Assembly (NCBI GenBank): GCA_963693285.1
Contig: OY848919.1
Coordinates: 620,001 to 684,000, forward strand
Length of the DNA stretch: 64,000 nucleotides
From: Xestospongia muta
Lineage: Eukaryota; Porifera; Demospongiae; Haplosclerida; Petrosiidae
Direction of reading: 5' to 3'
Shown here: positions 35,205-47,683 of the stretch, piece after piece
How the letters are laid out: every line of letters starts with the position of its first letter
Numbering within the stretch: the stretch's first letter is position 1
Notes under the pieces: generated by a model
Told to the model about the DNA's origin: nothing
Database searches by the model: none
Seen by the model: the letters and a program-made list of their open reading frames with translations, nothing else
Position numbers and translations under genes: made by a program

Positions 35205-36631
35205 CTAGTCAATACTGCTATAATTCTCCTTTTTTAAAATATTTGATTTTTTAGTTAATTCATTCCACATATCATGTGAAGAAACTGAAGCCATTACACC
35301 ATTTCTTATGATATCAGCTACAAGCAATGTTCCAGTCTAAATCAACAAAAAAACGACATCATAGTTACTACATTGACTAAAACTATGACATCACATTCCA
35401 CGAAACCTCTCATATAAATGATATATATTATACTAAGTTATTGTTTCTTGTAATCCCATGCTAATATTCAAGTCTATTACATTCAACCTTTGTATTGAGG
35501 AAGGGCCTATTAAAGGATGGTCTAATATATAGAGAGGTTTCATTTTATACATACAGTATACATGTTGTACTCACATCTGTATGTAAATGTTTATATAGTC
35601 TGTCAAGGGTCAAAGGGCTGGTTAAAAGTTGACATTTCTTCCTGACATATTCCTTTTGTAGTGTCTGTACGTATAATTCCCTGAAATATATATATACTAT
35701 AACAAAGTAATATAATTGAATTTACTTGCACTTGGAACAAAGATTACTCTGATCTGGGTCTATTTCCTGTATGATTTCTACCTAAAAAGGAAATTAATTA
35801 GAGATACCAATCAGACTATTACACTTAACAAAACGACAATTTGTATTTCACAAATTCATGACATCATTATTAATGGTCATATGAGAGTGTGTACTGATAA
35901 GGTCATAGATACTGATATCATATAACTTTACTAAATATTATAAATTATTGTATTGAATTGAGGTAAAAATCTTTTAACTCAACTTACAAGCCATTATCTA
36001 TTAATAATACTATATGATCTTATGGGAATATATAAGAGATTTCCCCTGATAGAACCAGAAATACTTACAATGCATGTTTGTATGGATACACTTTAAGGTA
36101 ATATCTCAAGTCTTTGTTCATACAATGAAACCTACATACAGTCCTGTATGTTCTATTACACTTCATGTATTATACCATTCTATATAGAGTGGAGTCTGTT
36201 TTAAGTCGTTCCATTTGATCCTTGTAGATGGACAGCAGTGACGGTGGTGGTCTTGACAAAGAACTTGAGCCAGACACTAATAAATTTACTGCGTGTTTAT
36301 CAGTGGTAGCAGTAATATTCATTGAACTATTGTTATGTACTATATCTATAGAATGTTCAATAAACCGACTTGTTTCAATAGAATTTCCTAAAAAACCAGA
36401 AGTACTTTCAGTAGAATCCCCTATAAAGAAATAAACAATACCACATTATGTTGTCTGTAATAATAATATAGTAAGGGGTGTACCTAGTTCTTGTGTTTTA
36501 GCCTCCTTGGCTCTAGCTCCTTGTAATAACTTTAATTTTTGGACAATGAAGCCCTCCTCCGCTGAGGTGGATACCATGAGGTCATCAGTGTGGTTGAATG
36601 AATACACCCTAAAATGGCAATATCCTGTCAT
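35205..36631 (-). CDS. unknown multi-exon protein divergent from HSP70
   Basis: Exons on the minus strand: 36484-36631 (MTGYCHFRVYSFNHTDDL, then GFIVQKLKLLQGARAKEA), an exon from 36420 down to about 36190 (polar, with LVSGSSSLSRPPPSLLSIYK), 36069-36131 (HCMNKDLRYYLKVYPYKHA), 35575-35680 (LYVQTLQKEYVRKKCQLL) and 35205-35336 (GTLLVADIIRNGVMASVSS), ending in TAG. The last three exons join in phase. The join from the second to the third exon is not resolved. I do not recognise the family. The start lies 245 bp from the HSP70 start in opposite orientation, so it may share the heat-shock promoter. Confidence 0.5.
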
Positions 36632-36731
36632 GTCAATTCAGTAGCCACGCCTACTGCTCTAGAAGGTTCCTGAGGCCAATAGAATTCCCCCGATCAATAC
36701 ACGTGTTCGAGTTCTTTCATCTGATTGGCTA

Positions 36732-36756
36732 AGAATGTTCGAGAATAGTTTAGAAA
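36732..36756. promoter_or_regulatory. heat-shock element array
   Basis: Five pentamer units in perfect 5-bp phase: GAA, TTC, GAA, a degenerate GTT, and GAA (within AGAATGTTCGAGAATAG and on to TTTAGAAAC). This is the binding pattern of HSF trimers. It lies about 120 bp before the HSP70 start and near CCAAT boxes in both orientations (GGCCAATAG near 36675, GATTGGCT at 36723). Confidence 0.8.
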
Positions 36757-36876
36757 CGACTCACGAGGAAGACTCCTACTATATCAGCTGATAGACGTAG
36801 TCGCCTTTCGCCAGAATTCACAAAGAATCGCTGAATTTCTGAAGCTGTAAGGGAACTTTCTGCGCGATACGTCACT

Positions 36877-38856
36877 ATGTCTAAGCCCGCCACAGGTCCA
36901 GCTATCGGTATTGATCTTGGAACAACTTACTCCTGCGTCGGAGTTTTCCAACATGGCAAGGTGGAGATCATTGCTAATGATCAGGGTAACCGAACAACTC
37001 CTAGTTATGTCGCGTTCACTGACACAGAACGACTTATTGGTGATGCTGCTAAAAACCAAGTCGCCATGAACCCACACAATACTGTCTTTGATGCAAAGCG
37101 TTTGATAGGTCGACGATTTAACGACACGACAGTTCAAGCAGATCGCAAACACTGGCCTTTCCAAGTAGTTGAGACCGAAGGTCGACCAAAAATTCAAGTA
37201 GAACATAAGGGAGACACAAAAACCTTCTATCCTGAAGAGATTTCATCAATGGTGCTGACTAAAATGAAAGAAACAGCTGAAGCATACTTGGGAAAAACTA
37301 TCAATGATGCTGTGGTCACTGTACCTGCCTACTTCAATGACTCCCAACGTCAAGCAACCAAGGATGCTGGAACCATTGCTGCAATCAATGTCCTACGTAT
37401 CATCAATGAGCCCACAGCAGCAGCCATTGCCTATGGCTTGGACAAGAAAGTTGGAACTGAACGAAATGTACTCATTTTTGATCTCGGAGGTGGTACCTTT
37501 GACGTATCTGTTCTAACAATTGAAGATGGAATCTTTGAGGTCAAATCTACCTCTGGTGACACCCATCTTGGTGGTGAGGACTTTGATAATCGTATGGTGA
37601 ACCACTTTATTCAGGAATTCAAGCGCAAGAACAAAAAGGACATTAGCGGAAATGCCAGATCTGTCCGACGACTCCGAACAGCTTGTGAACGTGCCAAGAG
37701 AACTCTGTCTTCAAGTGCTCAGGCTTCAATTGAAATTGATTCTCTCTTTGAGGGAGTTGACTTCTACACTACTATCACTAGAGCTCGTTTTGAAGAACTC
37801 TGTGCTGATCTTTTCCGAAGCACACTGGAACCAGTTGAAAAAGCTCTCAGAGATGCCAGGTTCGACAAAGGTCAAATACATGATATTGTACTAGTAGGAG
37901 GATCCACTCGTATCCCAAAGATCCAAAAACTCTTACAAGATTTCTTTAATGGTAAAGAGCTCAACAAATCCATTAATCCAGATGAAGCCGTTGCCTATGG
38001 AGCAGCTGTCCAGGCTGCCATTTTGAGTGGTGATAAAAGTGAAGAAGTCCAAGACCTCTTACTTCTTGATGTTGCTCCTCTTTCTCTTGGAATTGAGACA
38101 GCTGGTGGTGTCATGACGGCTCTCATCAAACGAAACTCCACTATTCCCAAGAAGGAGACTCAAACCTTTACTACTTACTCAGACAACCAGACTAGCGTGC
38201 TAATTCAGGTCTATGAGGGTGAACGAGCTATGACGAGAGACAACAATATTTTGGGCAAGTTTGAATTGTCTGGTATCCCACCTGCTCCAAGAGGAATTCC
38301 TCAAATTGAAGTCACTTTTGACATTGATAGAAATGGTATTCTTAACGTGTCTGCTGTTGACAAAAGTACTGGTAAAGAAAACAAAATTACTATCACTAAC
38401 GACAAGGGTCGTCTCTCGGCTGAAGAGATTGAACGTATGGTCAATGAAGCTGAACAATACAAAGCTGAAGATGATAAACAGAGAGAACGTATTTCTGCTA
38501 AGAATGGTCTTGAGAGCTATGCCTTTACTATGAAGAGCACAATGGAAGATGATAAAGTTAAGGACAAAGTGAGTGAAGAAGATCGCCAAACAGTTATCGA
38601 CAAATGCAAGGAGGCCATTGACTGGTTAGACAAGAATCAAACTGCTGAGAAAGAAGAGTTTGAACACCAGCAGAAAGAATTAGAGAAAGTCTGTATGCCG
38701 ATTGTCACTAAACTTTATCAAGCCGGAGGTGCTCCCCCTGGTGCCGGAGGAGGTATGCCTGGAGGATTTCCAGGTGCAGGCGGATTTCCTGGTGGATCTA
38801 GTGGTGGTGGAGATTCTTCTAGTTCAGCTGGTCCAACTATTGAAGAAGTTGACTAA
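36877..38856 (+). CDS. HSP70: cytosolic HSP70, canonical and heat-inducible type
   Basis: Intronless, 659 aa. ATPase domain, residues about 1-390, with [18 protein letters not shown] (catalytic Lys), [35 protein letters not shown] and [14 protein letters not shown]. Substrate-binding domain about 400-545, helical lid, then a Gly/Pro-rich GGMPGGFPG segment and the terminal EEVD that binds TPR co-chaperones (HOP, CHIP). Lack of introns plus the HSE array upstream mark it as stress-inducible. One oddity is IAAINVLR, where most have TIAGLNVLR. It is the apparent donor of sequence found in the other HSP70 genes of the cluster. Confidence 0.95.
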   Translation: MSKPATGPAIGIDLGTTYSCVGVFQHGKVEIIANDQGNRTTPSYVAFTDTERLIGDAAKNQVAMNPHNTVFDAKRLIGRRFNDTTVQADRKHWPFQVVETEGRPKIQVEHKGDTKTFYPEEISSMVLTKMKETAEAYLGKTINDAVVTVPAYFNDSQRQATKDAGTIAAINVLRIINEPTAAAIAYGLDKKVGTERNVLIFDLGGGTFDVSVLTIEDGIFEVKSTSGDTHLGGEDFDNRMVNHFIQEFKRKNKKDISGNARSVRRLRTACERAKRTLSSSAQASIEIDSLFEGVDFYTTITRARFEELCADLFRSTLEPVEKALRDARFDKGQIHDIVLVGGSTRIPKIQKLLQDFFNGKELNKSINPDEAVAYGAAVQAAILSGDKSEEVQDLLLLDVAPLSLGIETAGGVMTALIKRNSTIPKKETQTFTTYSDNQTSVLIQVYEGERAMTRDNNILGKFELSGIPPAPRGIPQIEVTFDIDRNGILNVSAVDKSTGKENKITITNDKGRLSAEEIERMVNEAEQYKAEDDKQRERISAKNGLESYAFTMKSTMEDDKVKDKVSEEDRQTVIDKCKEAIDWLDKNQTAEKEEFEHQQKELEKVCMPIVTKLYQAGGAPPGAGGGMPGGFPGAGGFPGGSSGGGDSSSSAGPTIEEVD

Positions 38857-39105
38857 CACTAGACAATTGAGACTGATTGATGTTATATTCTAGTTGTGTT
38901 ATAATGTATTGTATACATTAAAACTATTTAATTTTATTCATCAGTCTTTTGTTAGCAGACGCTAGAATTATGTCAATAAATTTTTGATTATTTATAACAA
39001 ACTTAAAAACTTACAAAGAAGGATATAATAATATAATCAATTACCTTGATGATTACACTATAGCCCCTCCCATTTGGTAGCTCGTAGAGATAGCCCACAA
39101 GAAAC

Positions 39106-40959
39106 ATGGCCGAGCCCTTATATGCTATTGGTATTGATCTAGGGACCAACAATTCCTGTGTAGCTGTTTTCCGTGATGGTAAAGTGGAGATAATTCCTAA
39201 TGATCAAGGTAACAACACAACTCCTAATTATGTTGCATTTACTGACACAGAACGACTTATTGGTGATGCAGCAAAGAGCCGAATTGGTACAAACCCATAC
39301 AATACCATATATGGTGTGAAACGGTTTATTGGTCGACAATTCAATGATCCAGCTGTCCAATCAGATTTGAAACGCTTTCCTTTTCAGATTGTCAATGTAA
39401 ATAGTCGACCAAAGATCAAAGTTAGCTACAGAGGTGAGCGCAAGGTTTTTGATCCAAGTGAAATATTAGCAATGACACTTGTTAAGATGAAGGAGTCAGC
39501 TGAAGTATATCTTGGTACACCTGTTGTTGATGCAGTTATCACAGTTCCTTCACACTTCAACAAAGCACAATTTGAAGCAATCAAAGACGCTGGAACAATC
39601 TCAGGAATAAATATTCTTCGAATGATCTCTGAACCAACTGGAGGAGCTATTGCATTTGGGTTTCTAAACAAGACACTTATGAGAGAACACAACACTCTCG
39701 TCTTTGATCTTGGTGGAGCAAACCTCAACATCACTATAATGACAATAGAAGACAATATATTTGAGGTTTTGTCCACTAGTGGAGCTTCACATCTTGGTGG
39801 TGAGGACTTCAACAATCGTCTAATAAATTACTTTGTATATGAATTTGAATTCAAACACAAATGGGACATTCGAGGAAATGCAAGGTCAATGCAGCGACTC
39901 CGAACAGCTTGTGAACGTGCCAAGAGAACTTTATCTTCAAGTGCTCAGGCTTCAATTGAAATTGAGTCTCTCTTTGAGGGAGTTGACTTCTACACTACTA
40001 TCACTAGAGCTCGTTTTGAAGAACTCTGTGATGATCTTTTTCAACGTTGTCTAGAATATGTTAAGAAAGCTCTCAGAGACGCCAAATTTGACAAAGGTCA
40101 AATACATGATATCGTACTGGTAGGAGGATCCACTCGTATCCCAAAGATCCAAAAACTCTTACAAGATTTTTTTAATGGTAAAGAACTCAACAAATCCATC
40201 AACCCAGATGAAGCTGTTGCCTATGGAGCATCTATCCAGGCTGCCATTTTGAGTGATGATAAAAGTGAAGAAATCCAAGATTTCTTACTTCTTGACGTCA
40301 CTCCTCTTTCACTTGGAATTCGTTCAAAACATGGTGTGATGACCCCTCTTATTACACGTAACTCTACAATACCAAAAAAGGAATCACGTGTCATATCCAC
40401 TACCTATGATAACCAGACATCAATGACCATTACTGTATATGAAGGAGAGAACCTCATGACAAGAGACAACAATGTATTGGGTAGTTTAGAATTAACAGAT
40501 ATTCCACCAGCTCCTGAAGGTGTACCTCAAATAACAGTGACTTTAGAAATTGATAGGAATAGTATTCTCTATGTGTATGCTGTTGAAAGAAGTAGTGGCA
40601 AAGAGAGCAAAACAATTATTACTAATGACAAAGTCAGACTCACTGCAGAGGAACTAGGTCGAATGATTTGTGATGCTAAAAAGTACAAAGAAGATGATTT
40701 GAAGGAGAAAGAACGCGTTACTGCTATGAATGACTTAGAGAGCTATGCTATATCTATGAAGAGTGTCATAGAAGAAGGCAAAATGAGAAACAATGAAGAA
40801 GCTCGAAAGAAAGCTTTAAGAAAATGTACCGAGATTATTAATTGGCTCGATGAGAACTGGAATGCTAAGATAGAAGTGTTTGAACATCGCAAAAAAGAGA
40901 TAGAGAAAGTCTGTGCACCTCTTCTTCTTTACAATGAAGAACCTGATGGATTTGACTAG
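39106..40959 (+). CDS. divergent HSP70 paralogue B
   Basis: Intronless, 617 aa. The overall HSP70 fold is retained, but ATPase motifs are altered: [10 protein letters not shown] for GTTYS, HFNKAQ for YFNDSQ, and [10 protein letters not shown] for [10 protein letters not shown], which removes the phosphate-contacting Thr and Asp. The catalytic Lys (GVKRFIG) is kept. The C-terminus has no Gly-rich tail or EEVD and ends EEPDGFD. ATP turnover is probably weak and TPR co-chaperone binding lost; a specialised or non-cycling chaperone is inferred. The segment 39895-40250 is almost identical at DNA level to the canonical gene, a conversion tract. No heat-shock element is evident upstream. Confidence 0.85.
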   Translation: MAEPLYAIGIDLGTNNSCVAVFRDGKVEIIPNDQGNNTTPNYVAFTDTERLIGDAAKSRIGTNPYNTIYGVKRFIGRQFNDPAVQSDLKRFPFQIVNVNSRPKIKVSYRGERKVFDPSEILAMTLVKMKESAEVYLGTPVVDAVITVPSHFNKAQFEAIKDAGTISGINILRMISEPTGGAIAFGFLNKTLMREHNTLVFDLGGANLNITIMTIEDNIFEVLSTSGASHLGGEDFNNRLINYFVYEFEFKHKWDIRGNARSMQRLRTACERAKRTLSSSAQASIEIESLFEGVDFYTTITRARFEELCDDLFQRCLEYVKKALRDAKFDKGQIHDIVLVGGSTRIPKIQKLLQDFFNGKELNKSINPDEAVAYGASIQAAILSDDKSEEIQDFLLLDVTPLSLGIRSKHGVMTPLITRNSTIPKKESRVISTTYDNQTSMTITVYEGENLMTRDNNVLGSLELTDIPPAPEGVPQITVTLEIDRNSILYVYAVERSSGKESKTIITNDKVRLTAEELGRMICDAKKYKEDDLKEKERVTAMNDLESYAISMKSVIEEGKMRNNEEARKKALRKCTEIINWLDENWNAKIEVFEHRKKEIEKVCAPLLLYNEEPDGFD

Positions 40960-41398
40960 AACACAATATTATTGTATGAGTGATATTTTTATATTAGAAT
41001 GTGCTAATGAAATGTTAAATAATTACATTATCAAATATTGTAAACAAAAATGTAATCATTGGAATGTACATACAAATCAGTCACATGACAGTCATATGAC
41101 TGTTCCTACTTTGTCTCTACTCTAGTCAAACTAAATGGATGAACAGTTGGACACATGATAAATGCAATGGATACAATAGATTTTTTATTATAATATTATT
41201 AAATTTGAATTCAAACACAAAATGTTATTAAAATGTATAGTTCTGTAATCAATTAAAAGATAGGGGGTCATGTGATGATCATATTAACCACAGGATTGCT
41301 ATAGTATACTGATGTTTTCATTGACTACTGGTAATATCAGGTGACTATCATGTGACAAGAAGAAAGAGTTGTCAAACGCTCAGCAGTTGTGTCATCAT

Positions 41399-41524
41399 GT
41401 CACATAATAACACTCGGTAGTTACCAGTAATCGTCATCATGTCACATGATTACACTCGGTAGTTACCAGTAATCGTCATCATGTCACATGATTACACTCG
41501 GTAGTTACCAGTAACATGTCATGC
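41399..41524. repeat. 42-bp tandem repeat, 3 units
   Basis: Three head-to-tail units with a core CACTCGGTAGTTACCAGTAA and linked TGTCATCATG spacers, in the 3' flank of HSP70-B. The related flank at 49200-49300 has none. Confidence 0.85.
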
Positions 41525-43169
41525 TGTCACATGATATAGTCAACAATTTATTCATTTCACATTACTGACAATATCTCCTGACATAATCATTAATATAAGT
41601 ACTTGTCATTGCAGTAAGGATTGCTAATGAAATATATAACTGATAAAATAAAGAAATGCTAGTGTACAGAATTCTTCTCACAGAACTACATGTGTCATGA
41701 GGTATGGTTACTGCAATGGAATTCATGTCATTTTAGTAAACTTTGACTACATATGATTATATAGAGAACTTCAAAATATAACTAGTAAGTTTTTCTGTCA
41801 GCACACAAGGCATGATAAGTGGATCTAACATTGTTTTGGTCTACATTGAACATTTGGTTATAGAATATCTGTTTTGAGAACAATTTTAATTTATTTTATT
41901 GTTGTATATAATTATCAAATGTAATTAATATAATTATCTCTACACACAATTATCATAAAATACATCATAACAGATCAATTGATTAATATTAGTCTTATTA
42001 AAAGTACTAAATACATATTAACTTCAAACATTCTAGCATTCAGTGCTACAATCAAATTTACAAGTCTTCTCTATACTGAAATATCAGGGATTTATTTAAA
42101 AACCTTTCCATCTAATATGACTCAATGTAGACAACACAATAATAATAGATTATAACAAGTAGGAACTTCCAACAAAAATATATACGTTATTAATTATTGC
42201 TTCCAAATCCTTTTTTAGATTCAGTCACACAGTCCTTTACGATGTTCATGTTTACACTGATGACATGACATTGTATTATTCTATACAACTCTGTGCTTTA
42301 TGGTTTAGAGATACGTAGGGGTGAGGCTAGGAATATTTTAATATTTTATCACAATATTGTATGAGTGTGGATGTTGCGAGCATAAACACAATATTACAAG
42401 GTCCTTTTATATCACTTTAGTCAATAATTTCATGTTTAAAAACTTATATATTTGTAATATATTATAAATTACTGTATAGCACAAATAGTAAAGATACAAA
42501 ATTTGGCCAGTTTAAAATAAGGTTATATCTCGTCAACTCATACTATTTGGGAAATCCTTAAATAAGAGAACAAGAATATACTTTTTAATATCTGATGCAG
42601 TGAGAGCAATGAGAATCTATTTAATATCTCTTCTACATCCTGTAGGATATTAAAGTAGCAGTTGAAGTAGCCACCAGCTGTCGGTGAGAAAAAGTTTGCT
42701 GCTTATAAGCAAAATAGAACAACACTACTAATTATAATATTTTTTATCATATTTAATTTTATAGAGGCTTTAAAAAATTTTCATTAAAAACTCTTCTTTG
42801 TTATTTTTTGTTCCTTCTATCTAAATTTGTAACAGCTCCATTAGTTCCTCGAGTGCTCCAGACAAGTATATTTGGATAACTTTGTCCAGCTAATGGCTGT
42901 TGAATTACCTTGTTGTGGCCATGATTAGCTAATTATAGAGGGTCAACCTAAGACTGTATATATAACAGTTAATACAAAAATGGACATTCATAATTTTATG
43001 TATCAATTTTATAAGAAGTAGTGGCATAACTTTAAAATTAAAAAAAGTGAAATGTAAAAATATAGTACATCAAGAGAAGCTAGGTAAATAATAAGTTATA
43101 AGAACAAAGTTAAAAATACCAGTTAAGCAGGTTTTGGATATAATAAATCTATATTATCAGTCGCAACAT

Positions 43170-43255
43170 GCAATATCAAGCAACCAAAGATACTTGTACA
43201 ATCATTGGAATCAACATCCTATATATCATCAATGGAGCCACGGCAACAATAGAAA
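43170..43255 (+). pseudogene. decayed HSP70 fragment
   Basis: About 85 bp align with the canonical HSP70 region encoding [19 protein letters not shown] (around 37340-37430), with many substitutions and a stop. An old relic, detached from any open frame. Confidence 0.6.
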
Positions 43256-43988
43256 AATAAAGTTGGAATATATCATGAATAATCTCCAATTCTAAGACCC
43301 ACCAAAGCTAATATATTGTTACATTTTACAATCTCTTTGTTTTCATTAAGCTTTTGTAATAGTCATATATCTGTATAATTCCAAGTCACATTAGGTATTA
43401 CCTTTTAGTTTAGATGAATTGATTTCTTGCAAGATATTGGTCAATGCCTCAGTCTTTACAACAATGTACTGTTGCCCATGGAAGTACATCATATACAATG
43501 AACCTAGTTATCTAACTGGAGTCTGTATGTTACTATTTTTAGGCCACCAGTCCAACAACAATATTAACTGCCTATACATTTCTATGCACATTATAATAAT
43601 TGTATTAGGCAACACATAATAAGGGATTAAGTTACCATTCTTTCTAGGTATAATATATATAAACATGATATTATGAAGCTCACATGAACTCCAAGAATTG
43701 ATGTATAATCCAAAAATTAGTGGCAATATAAAACAGTACCAGTTTAAAGGCTTTTTTAAAATTTTAAATAATAATTTTATTTTTTATGAAGTAAAATAAT
43801 GTAAATAATTAAATCATCACTGGTATTTTAATTATTATCCTTAATTCTTAATAATTTAATAATAATTGTTTATTCATTATGCAGTTCGAATTAGTTTAAA
43901 AATTCCTAATAATTGTATGATTGTTGACATAGCTACTAATCTATAAATAGAACATATCTATTTTTAGGGTCAGACGATTCACCACAAA

Positions 43989-45728
43989 ATGTCTAGGTAT
44001 AGAGGTCCAGCTATCGGTATTGATCTTGGAACAACTTACTCCTGCGTTGGAGTTTTCCAACATGGCAAGGTGGAGATCATTGCTAATGATCAGGGTAACC
44101 GAACAACTCCTAGTTATGTCGCGTTCACTGACACAGAACGACTTATTGGTGATGCTGCTAAAAACCAAGTCGCCATGAACCCACACAATACTGTCTTTGG
44201 TGCAAAGCGTTTGATAGGTCGACGATTTAACGACACAATAGTTCAAGCAGATCGCAAACACTGGCCTTTCCAAGTAGTTGAGACCGAAGGTCGACCAAAA
44301 ATCCAAGTAGAACATAAAAGAGACACAAAAACCTTCTATCCTGAAGAAATTTCATCAATGGTGCTGACTAAAATGAAAGAAACAGCTGAAGCATACTTGG
44401 GAAAAACTATCAATGATGCTGTGATCACTGTACCTGCCTACTTCAATGACTCCCAACGTCAAGCAACAAAGGATGCTGGAACCACTGCTGGAATCAATGT
44501 CCTACGTATCATCAGTGAACCCATAGCAGCAGCCATTGCCTATGGTTTAGACCAGAAAGTTGTGCATGAACGAAATGTACTTATTTTTGATCTAGGAGGA
44601 GGAAACTTTAATATATTAATACTAACAATTGAAGATGGACTCTTTGAGGTTAAATCTACTTCTGGTGACACCCATCTTGGTGGTGAGGACTTTGATAATC
44701 GTATGGTGAACCACTTTATCCAGGAATTCAAGCGCAAGAACAAAAAGGACATCAGCGGAAATGCCAGATCTGTCCGACGACTCCAAACAGCTTGTGAACA
44801 TGCCAAGAGAACTCTGTCTTCAAGTGCTCAGGCTTCAATTGAAATTGATTCTCTCTTTGAGGGAATTGACTTCTACACTACTATCACTAGAGGTCGTTTT
44901 GAAACCCTATGTGATGATCTTTTCCAACGTACACTTGAGCATGTTGAGAAAGCTCTTCAAGATGCCAGGTTCAACAAAGGTCATATACATGATATTGTAC
45001 TGGTAGGAGGATCTACTCGTATCCCAAAGATCCAAAAACTTTTACAAGATTTCTTTAATGGTAAAGAACTCAACAAATCCATCAACCCACATGAAGCTGT
45101 TGCCTATGGAGCAGCTGTCCAGGCTGCCATTTTGAGTGGTGATAAAAGTGAAGAAGTCCAAGATCTCTTACTTCTTTATGTTACTCCTCTTTCTCTTGGA
45201 ATTATCGCAAAAGATGGTGCTTTGTTGAGTAAAGAATATGAGATTGGAGAAACAGACACGGCAGTTCTCATCAAACGAAACTCCACTATTCCCAAGAAGG
45301 TGACTCAAACTTTCACTACTTACTCAGACAACCAGATTAGCGTGCTAATTCAGGTCTATGAGGGTGACCAAGCCATGACAAAAGACAACAATATTATGGG
45401 TAAGTTTGAATTGTCTGGTATCCCACCTGCTCCAAGAGGGATTCCTCAAATTGATATCACTTTTGACATTGATAGAAATAGTATTCTTAACGTGTCGGCT
45501 GTTGACAAAAGTACTGGCAAAGAAAACAAAATTACTATCACTAACGACTAGGGGCGTCTCTCGGCTGAAGAGATTGAACATATGGTCAATGAAGCTAAAC
45601 AATACAAAGCTGACGATGATAAACAGAGAGAACGTATTTCTGCTAAGAATGGTCTTGAGAGCTATGCCTTTACTATGAAGAGTACAATGGAAGATGATAA
45701 AGTCAAAGACAAAGTGAGTGAAGAAGAT
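43989..45728 (+). pseudogene. HSP70 copy A', stopped and interrupted
   Basis: Closely matches the canonical HSP70 from residue about 6 on, with a different start ([14 protein letters not shown]). The frame stops at TAG 45549-45551, where the canonical gene has AAG (ITND-stop-GRLSAEE). After the stop, homology continues in frame to KDKVSEED at about 45727 and is then cut by unrelated sequence. The remainder of the tail resumes at 49300. [10 protein letters not shown] replaces [10 protein letters not shown], so the ATPase site is altered too. A product of 520 aa lacking lid and EEVD could be made, but the gene looks inactivated. Confidence 0.8.
45708..45723. repeat. 16-bp direct repeat, left end of inserted block
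   Basis: GACAAAGTGAGTGAAG, repeated exactly at 49300-49315. In the intact HSP70 the motif occurs once (at about 38562). The pair brackets a block of about 3.57 kb that carries the fusion HSP70. Confidence 0.75.
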
Positions 45729-45812
45729 AATATAATATAATAATTACCTTGATGATTATAGTATAGCCCCTCCCACCTGGTAGTTGGTAGAGATAGCCTA
45801 CACGAAACAAAC

Positions 45813-47652
45813 ATGGCCAAGCCCTTATATGCTATTGGTATTGATCTAGGGACCAACAATTCCTGTGTAGCTGTTTTCCGTGATGGTAAAGTGGAGATAA
45901 TTCCTAATCATCAAGGTAACAACACAACTCCTAGTTATGTTGCATTTACTGACACAGAACGACTTATTGGTGATGCAGCAAAGAGCCGAATTGGTACAAA
46001 CCCATACAATACCATATATGGTGTGAAACGGTTAATTGGTCGACCATTCAATGATCCAGCTGTCCAATCAGATTTGAAACACTTTCCTTTTCAGATTGTC
46101 AATGTAAATAGTCGACCAAAGATCAAAGTTAGCTACAGAGGTGAGTGCAAGGTTTTTGATCCGAGTGAAATACTAGCAATGGCACTTGTTAAGATGAAGG
46201 AGTCAGCTGAAGTATATCTTGGTACACCTGTTGTTGATGCAGTTATCACAGTTCCTTCACACTTCAACAAAGCACAATTTGAAGCAATCAAAGACGCTGG
46301 AACAATCTCAGGAATAAATATTCTTCGAATGATCTCTGAACCAACTGGAGGAGCTGTTGCATTTGGGTTTCTAAACAAGACACTTATGAGAAAACACAAC
46401 ACTCTCGTCTTTGATCTTGGTGGAGCAAACCTCAACATTACTGTAACGACAATAGAAGATAATATATTTGAAGTTTTGTCCACTAATGGAGCTTCATATC
46501 TTGGTGGTGAGGACTTCAATAATCGTCTGATAACTTATTTTGTATATGAATTTGAATTCAAACACAAATGGGACATTCGAGGAAATGCAAGGTCAATGCA
46601 GCGACTACGAACAGCTTGTGAACATGCCAAGAGAACTCTATCTTCAAGTGTTCAAGCTTCAATTGAAATTGATTCTCTCTTTGAGGGAATTAACTTCTAC
46701 ACTACTATCACTAGAGCTCGTTTTGAAGAGCTCTGTGATGATCTTTTTCAATGTTGCCTAGAATATGTTAAGAGAGCTCTCAGAGATGCCAGGTTCGACA
46801 AAGGTCAAATACATGATATTGTACTGGTAGGAGGATCCACTCGTATCCCAAAGATCCAAAAACTCTTACAAGATTTCTTTAATGGTAAAGAACTCAACAA
46901 ATCCATCAACCCAGATGAAGCTGTTGCCTATGGAGCAGCTGTCCAGGCTGCCATTTTGAGTGCACAATATGTTACTATGTCTAAGCCCACCACAGGTCCA
47001 GCTATCGGTATTGATCTTGGAACAACTTACTCCTGCGTCGGAGTTTTCCAACATGGCAAGGTGGAAATCATTGCTAATGATCAGGGTAACCGAACAACTC
47101 CTAGTTATGTCGCATTCACTGACACAGAACGACTTATTGGTGACGCTGCTAGAAACCAAGTTGCCATGAACCCACACAATACTGTCTTTGATGCAAAGCG
47201 TTTGATAGGTCGAAGATTTAACGACATGACAGTTCAAGCAGATCGCAAACACTGGCCTTTCCAAGTAGTTGAGACCGAAGGTCGACCAAAAATCCAAGTA
47301 GAATACAAGGGAGACACAAAAACCTTCTATCCTGAAGAAATTTCATCAATGGTGCTGACTAAAATGAAAGAAACAGCTGAAGCATACTTGGGGAAAACTA
47401 TCAATGATGCTGTGATCACTGTACCCGCCTACTTCAATGACTCCCAACGTCAAGCAACCAAGGATGCTGGAACCATTGCTGGAATCAATGTCCTACGTGT
47501 CATCAATGAGCCCACAGCAGCAACCATTGCCTATGGTTTACACAAGAAATCTATAACTGAACGAAATGTACTAATTTTCGATCTAGGAGGTGGTACCTTT
47601 GATGTGTCTGTCCTAACAATTGAAGATGGAATCTTTGAGGTTAAATCTACCT

Positions 47653-47683
<31 letters not shown>

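Larger units (their letters stand above)
40960..43988. other. intergenic region between HSP70 genes
   Basis: Mostly AT-rich non-coding DNA. It holds the 42-bp repeat (41399), a copy of one end of the 380-bp dispersed block (42652-42712) and a decayed HSP70 scrap (43170-43255). TATA-like CTATAAATAG at 43941-43950 precedes the next HSP70 frame by about 45 bp. No intact gene seen. Confidence 0.5.

Noticed and set aside
36784..37206. 140-codon frame antisense to HSP70, and similar antisense frames in the other HSP70 genes
   Set aside because: Shadow of strongly biased HSP70 codons; the same shadows appear opposite every HSP70 copy.
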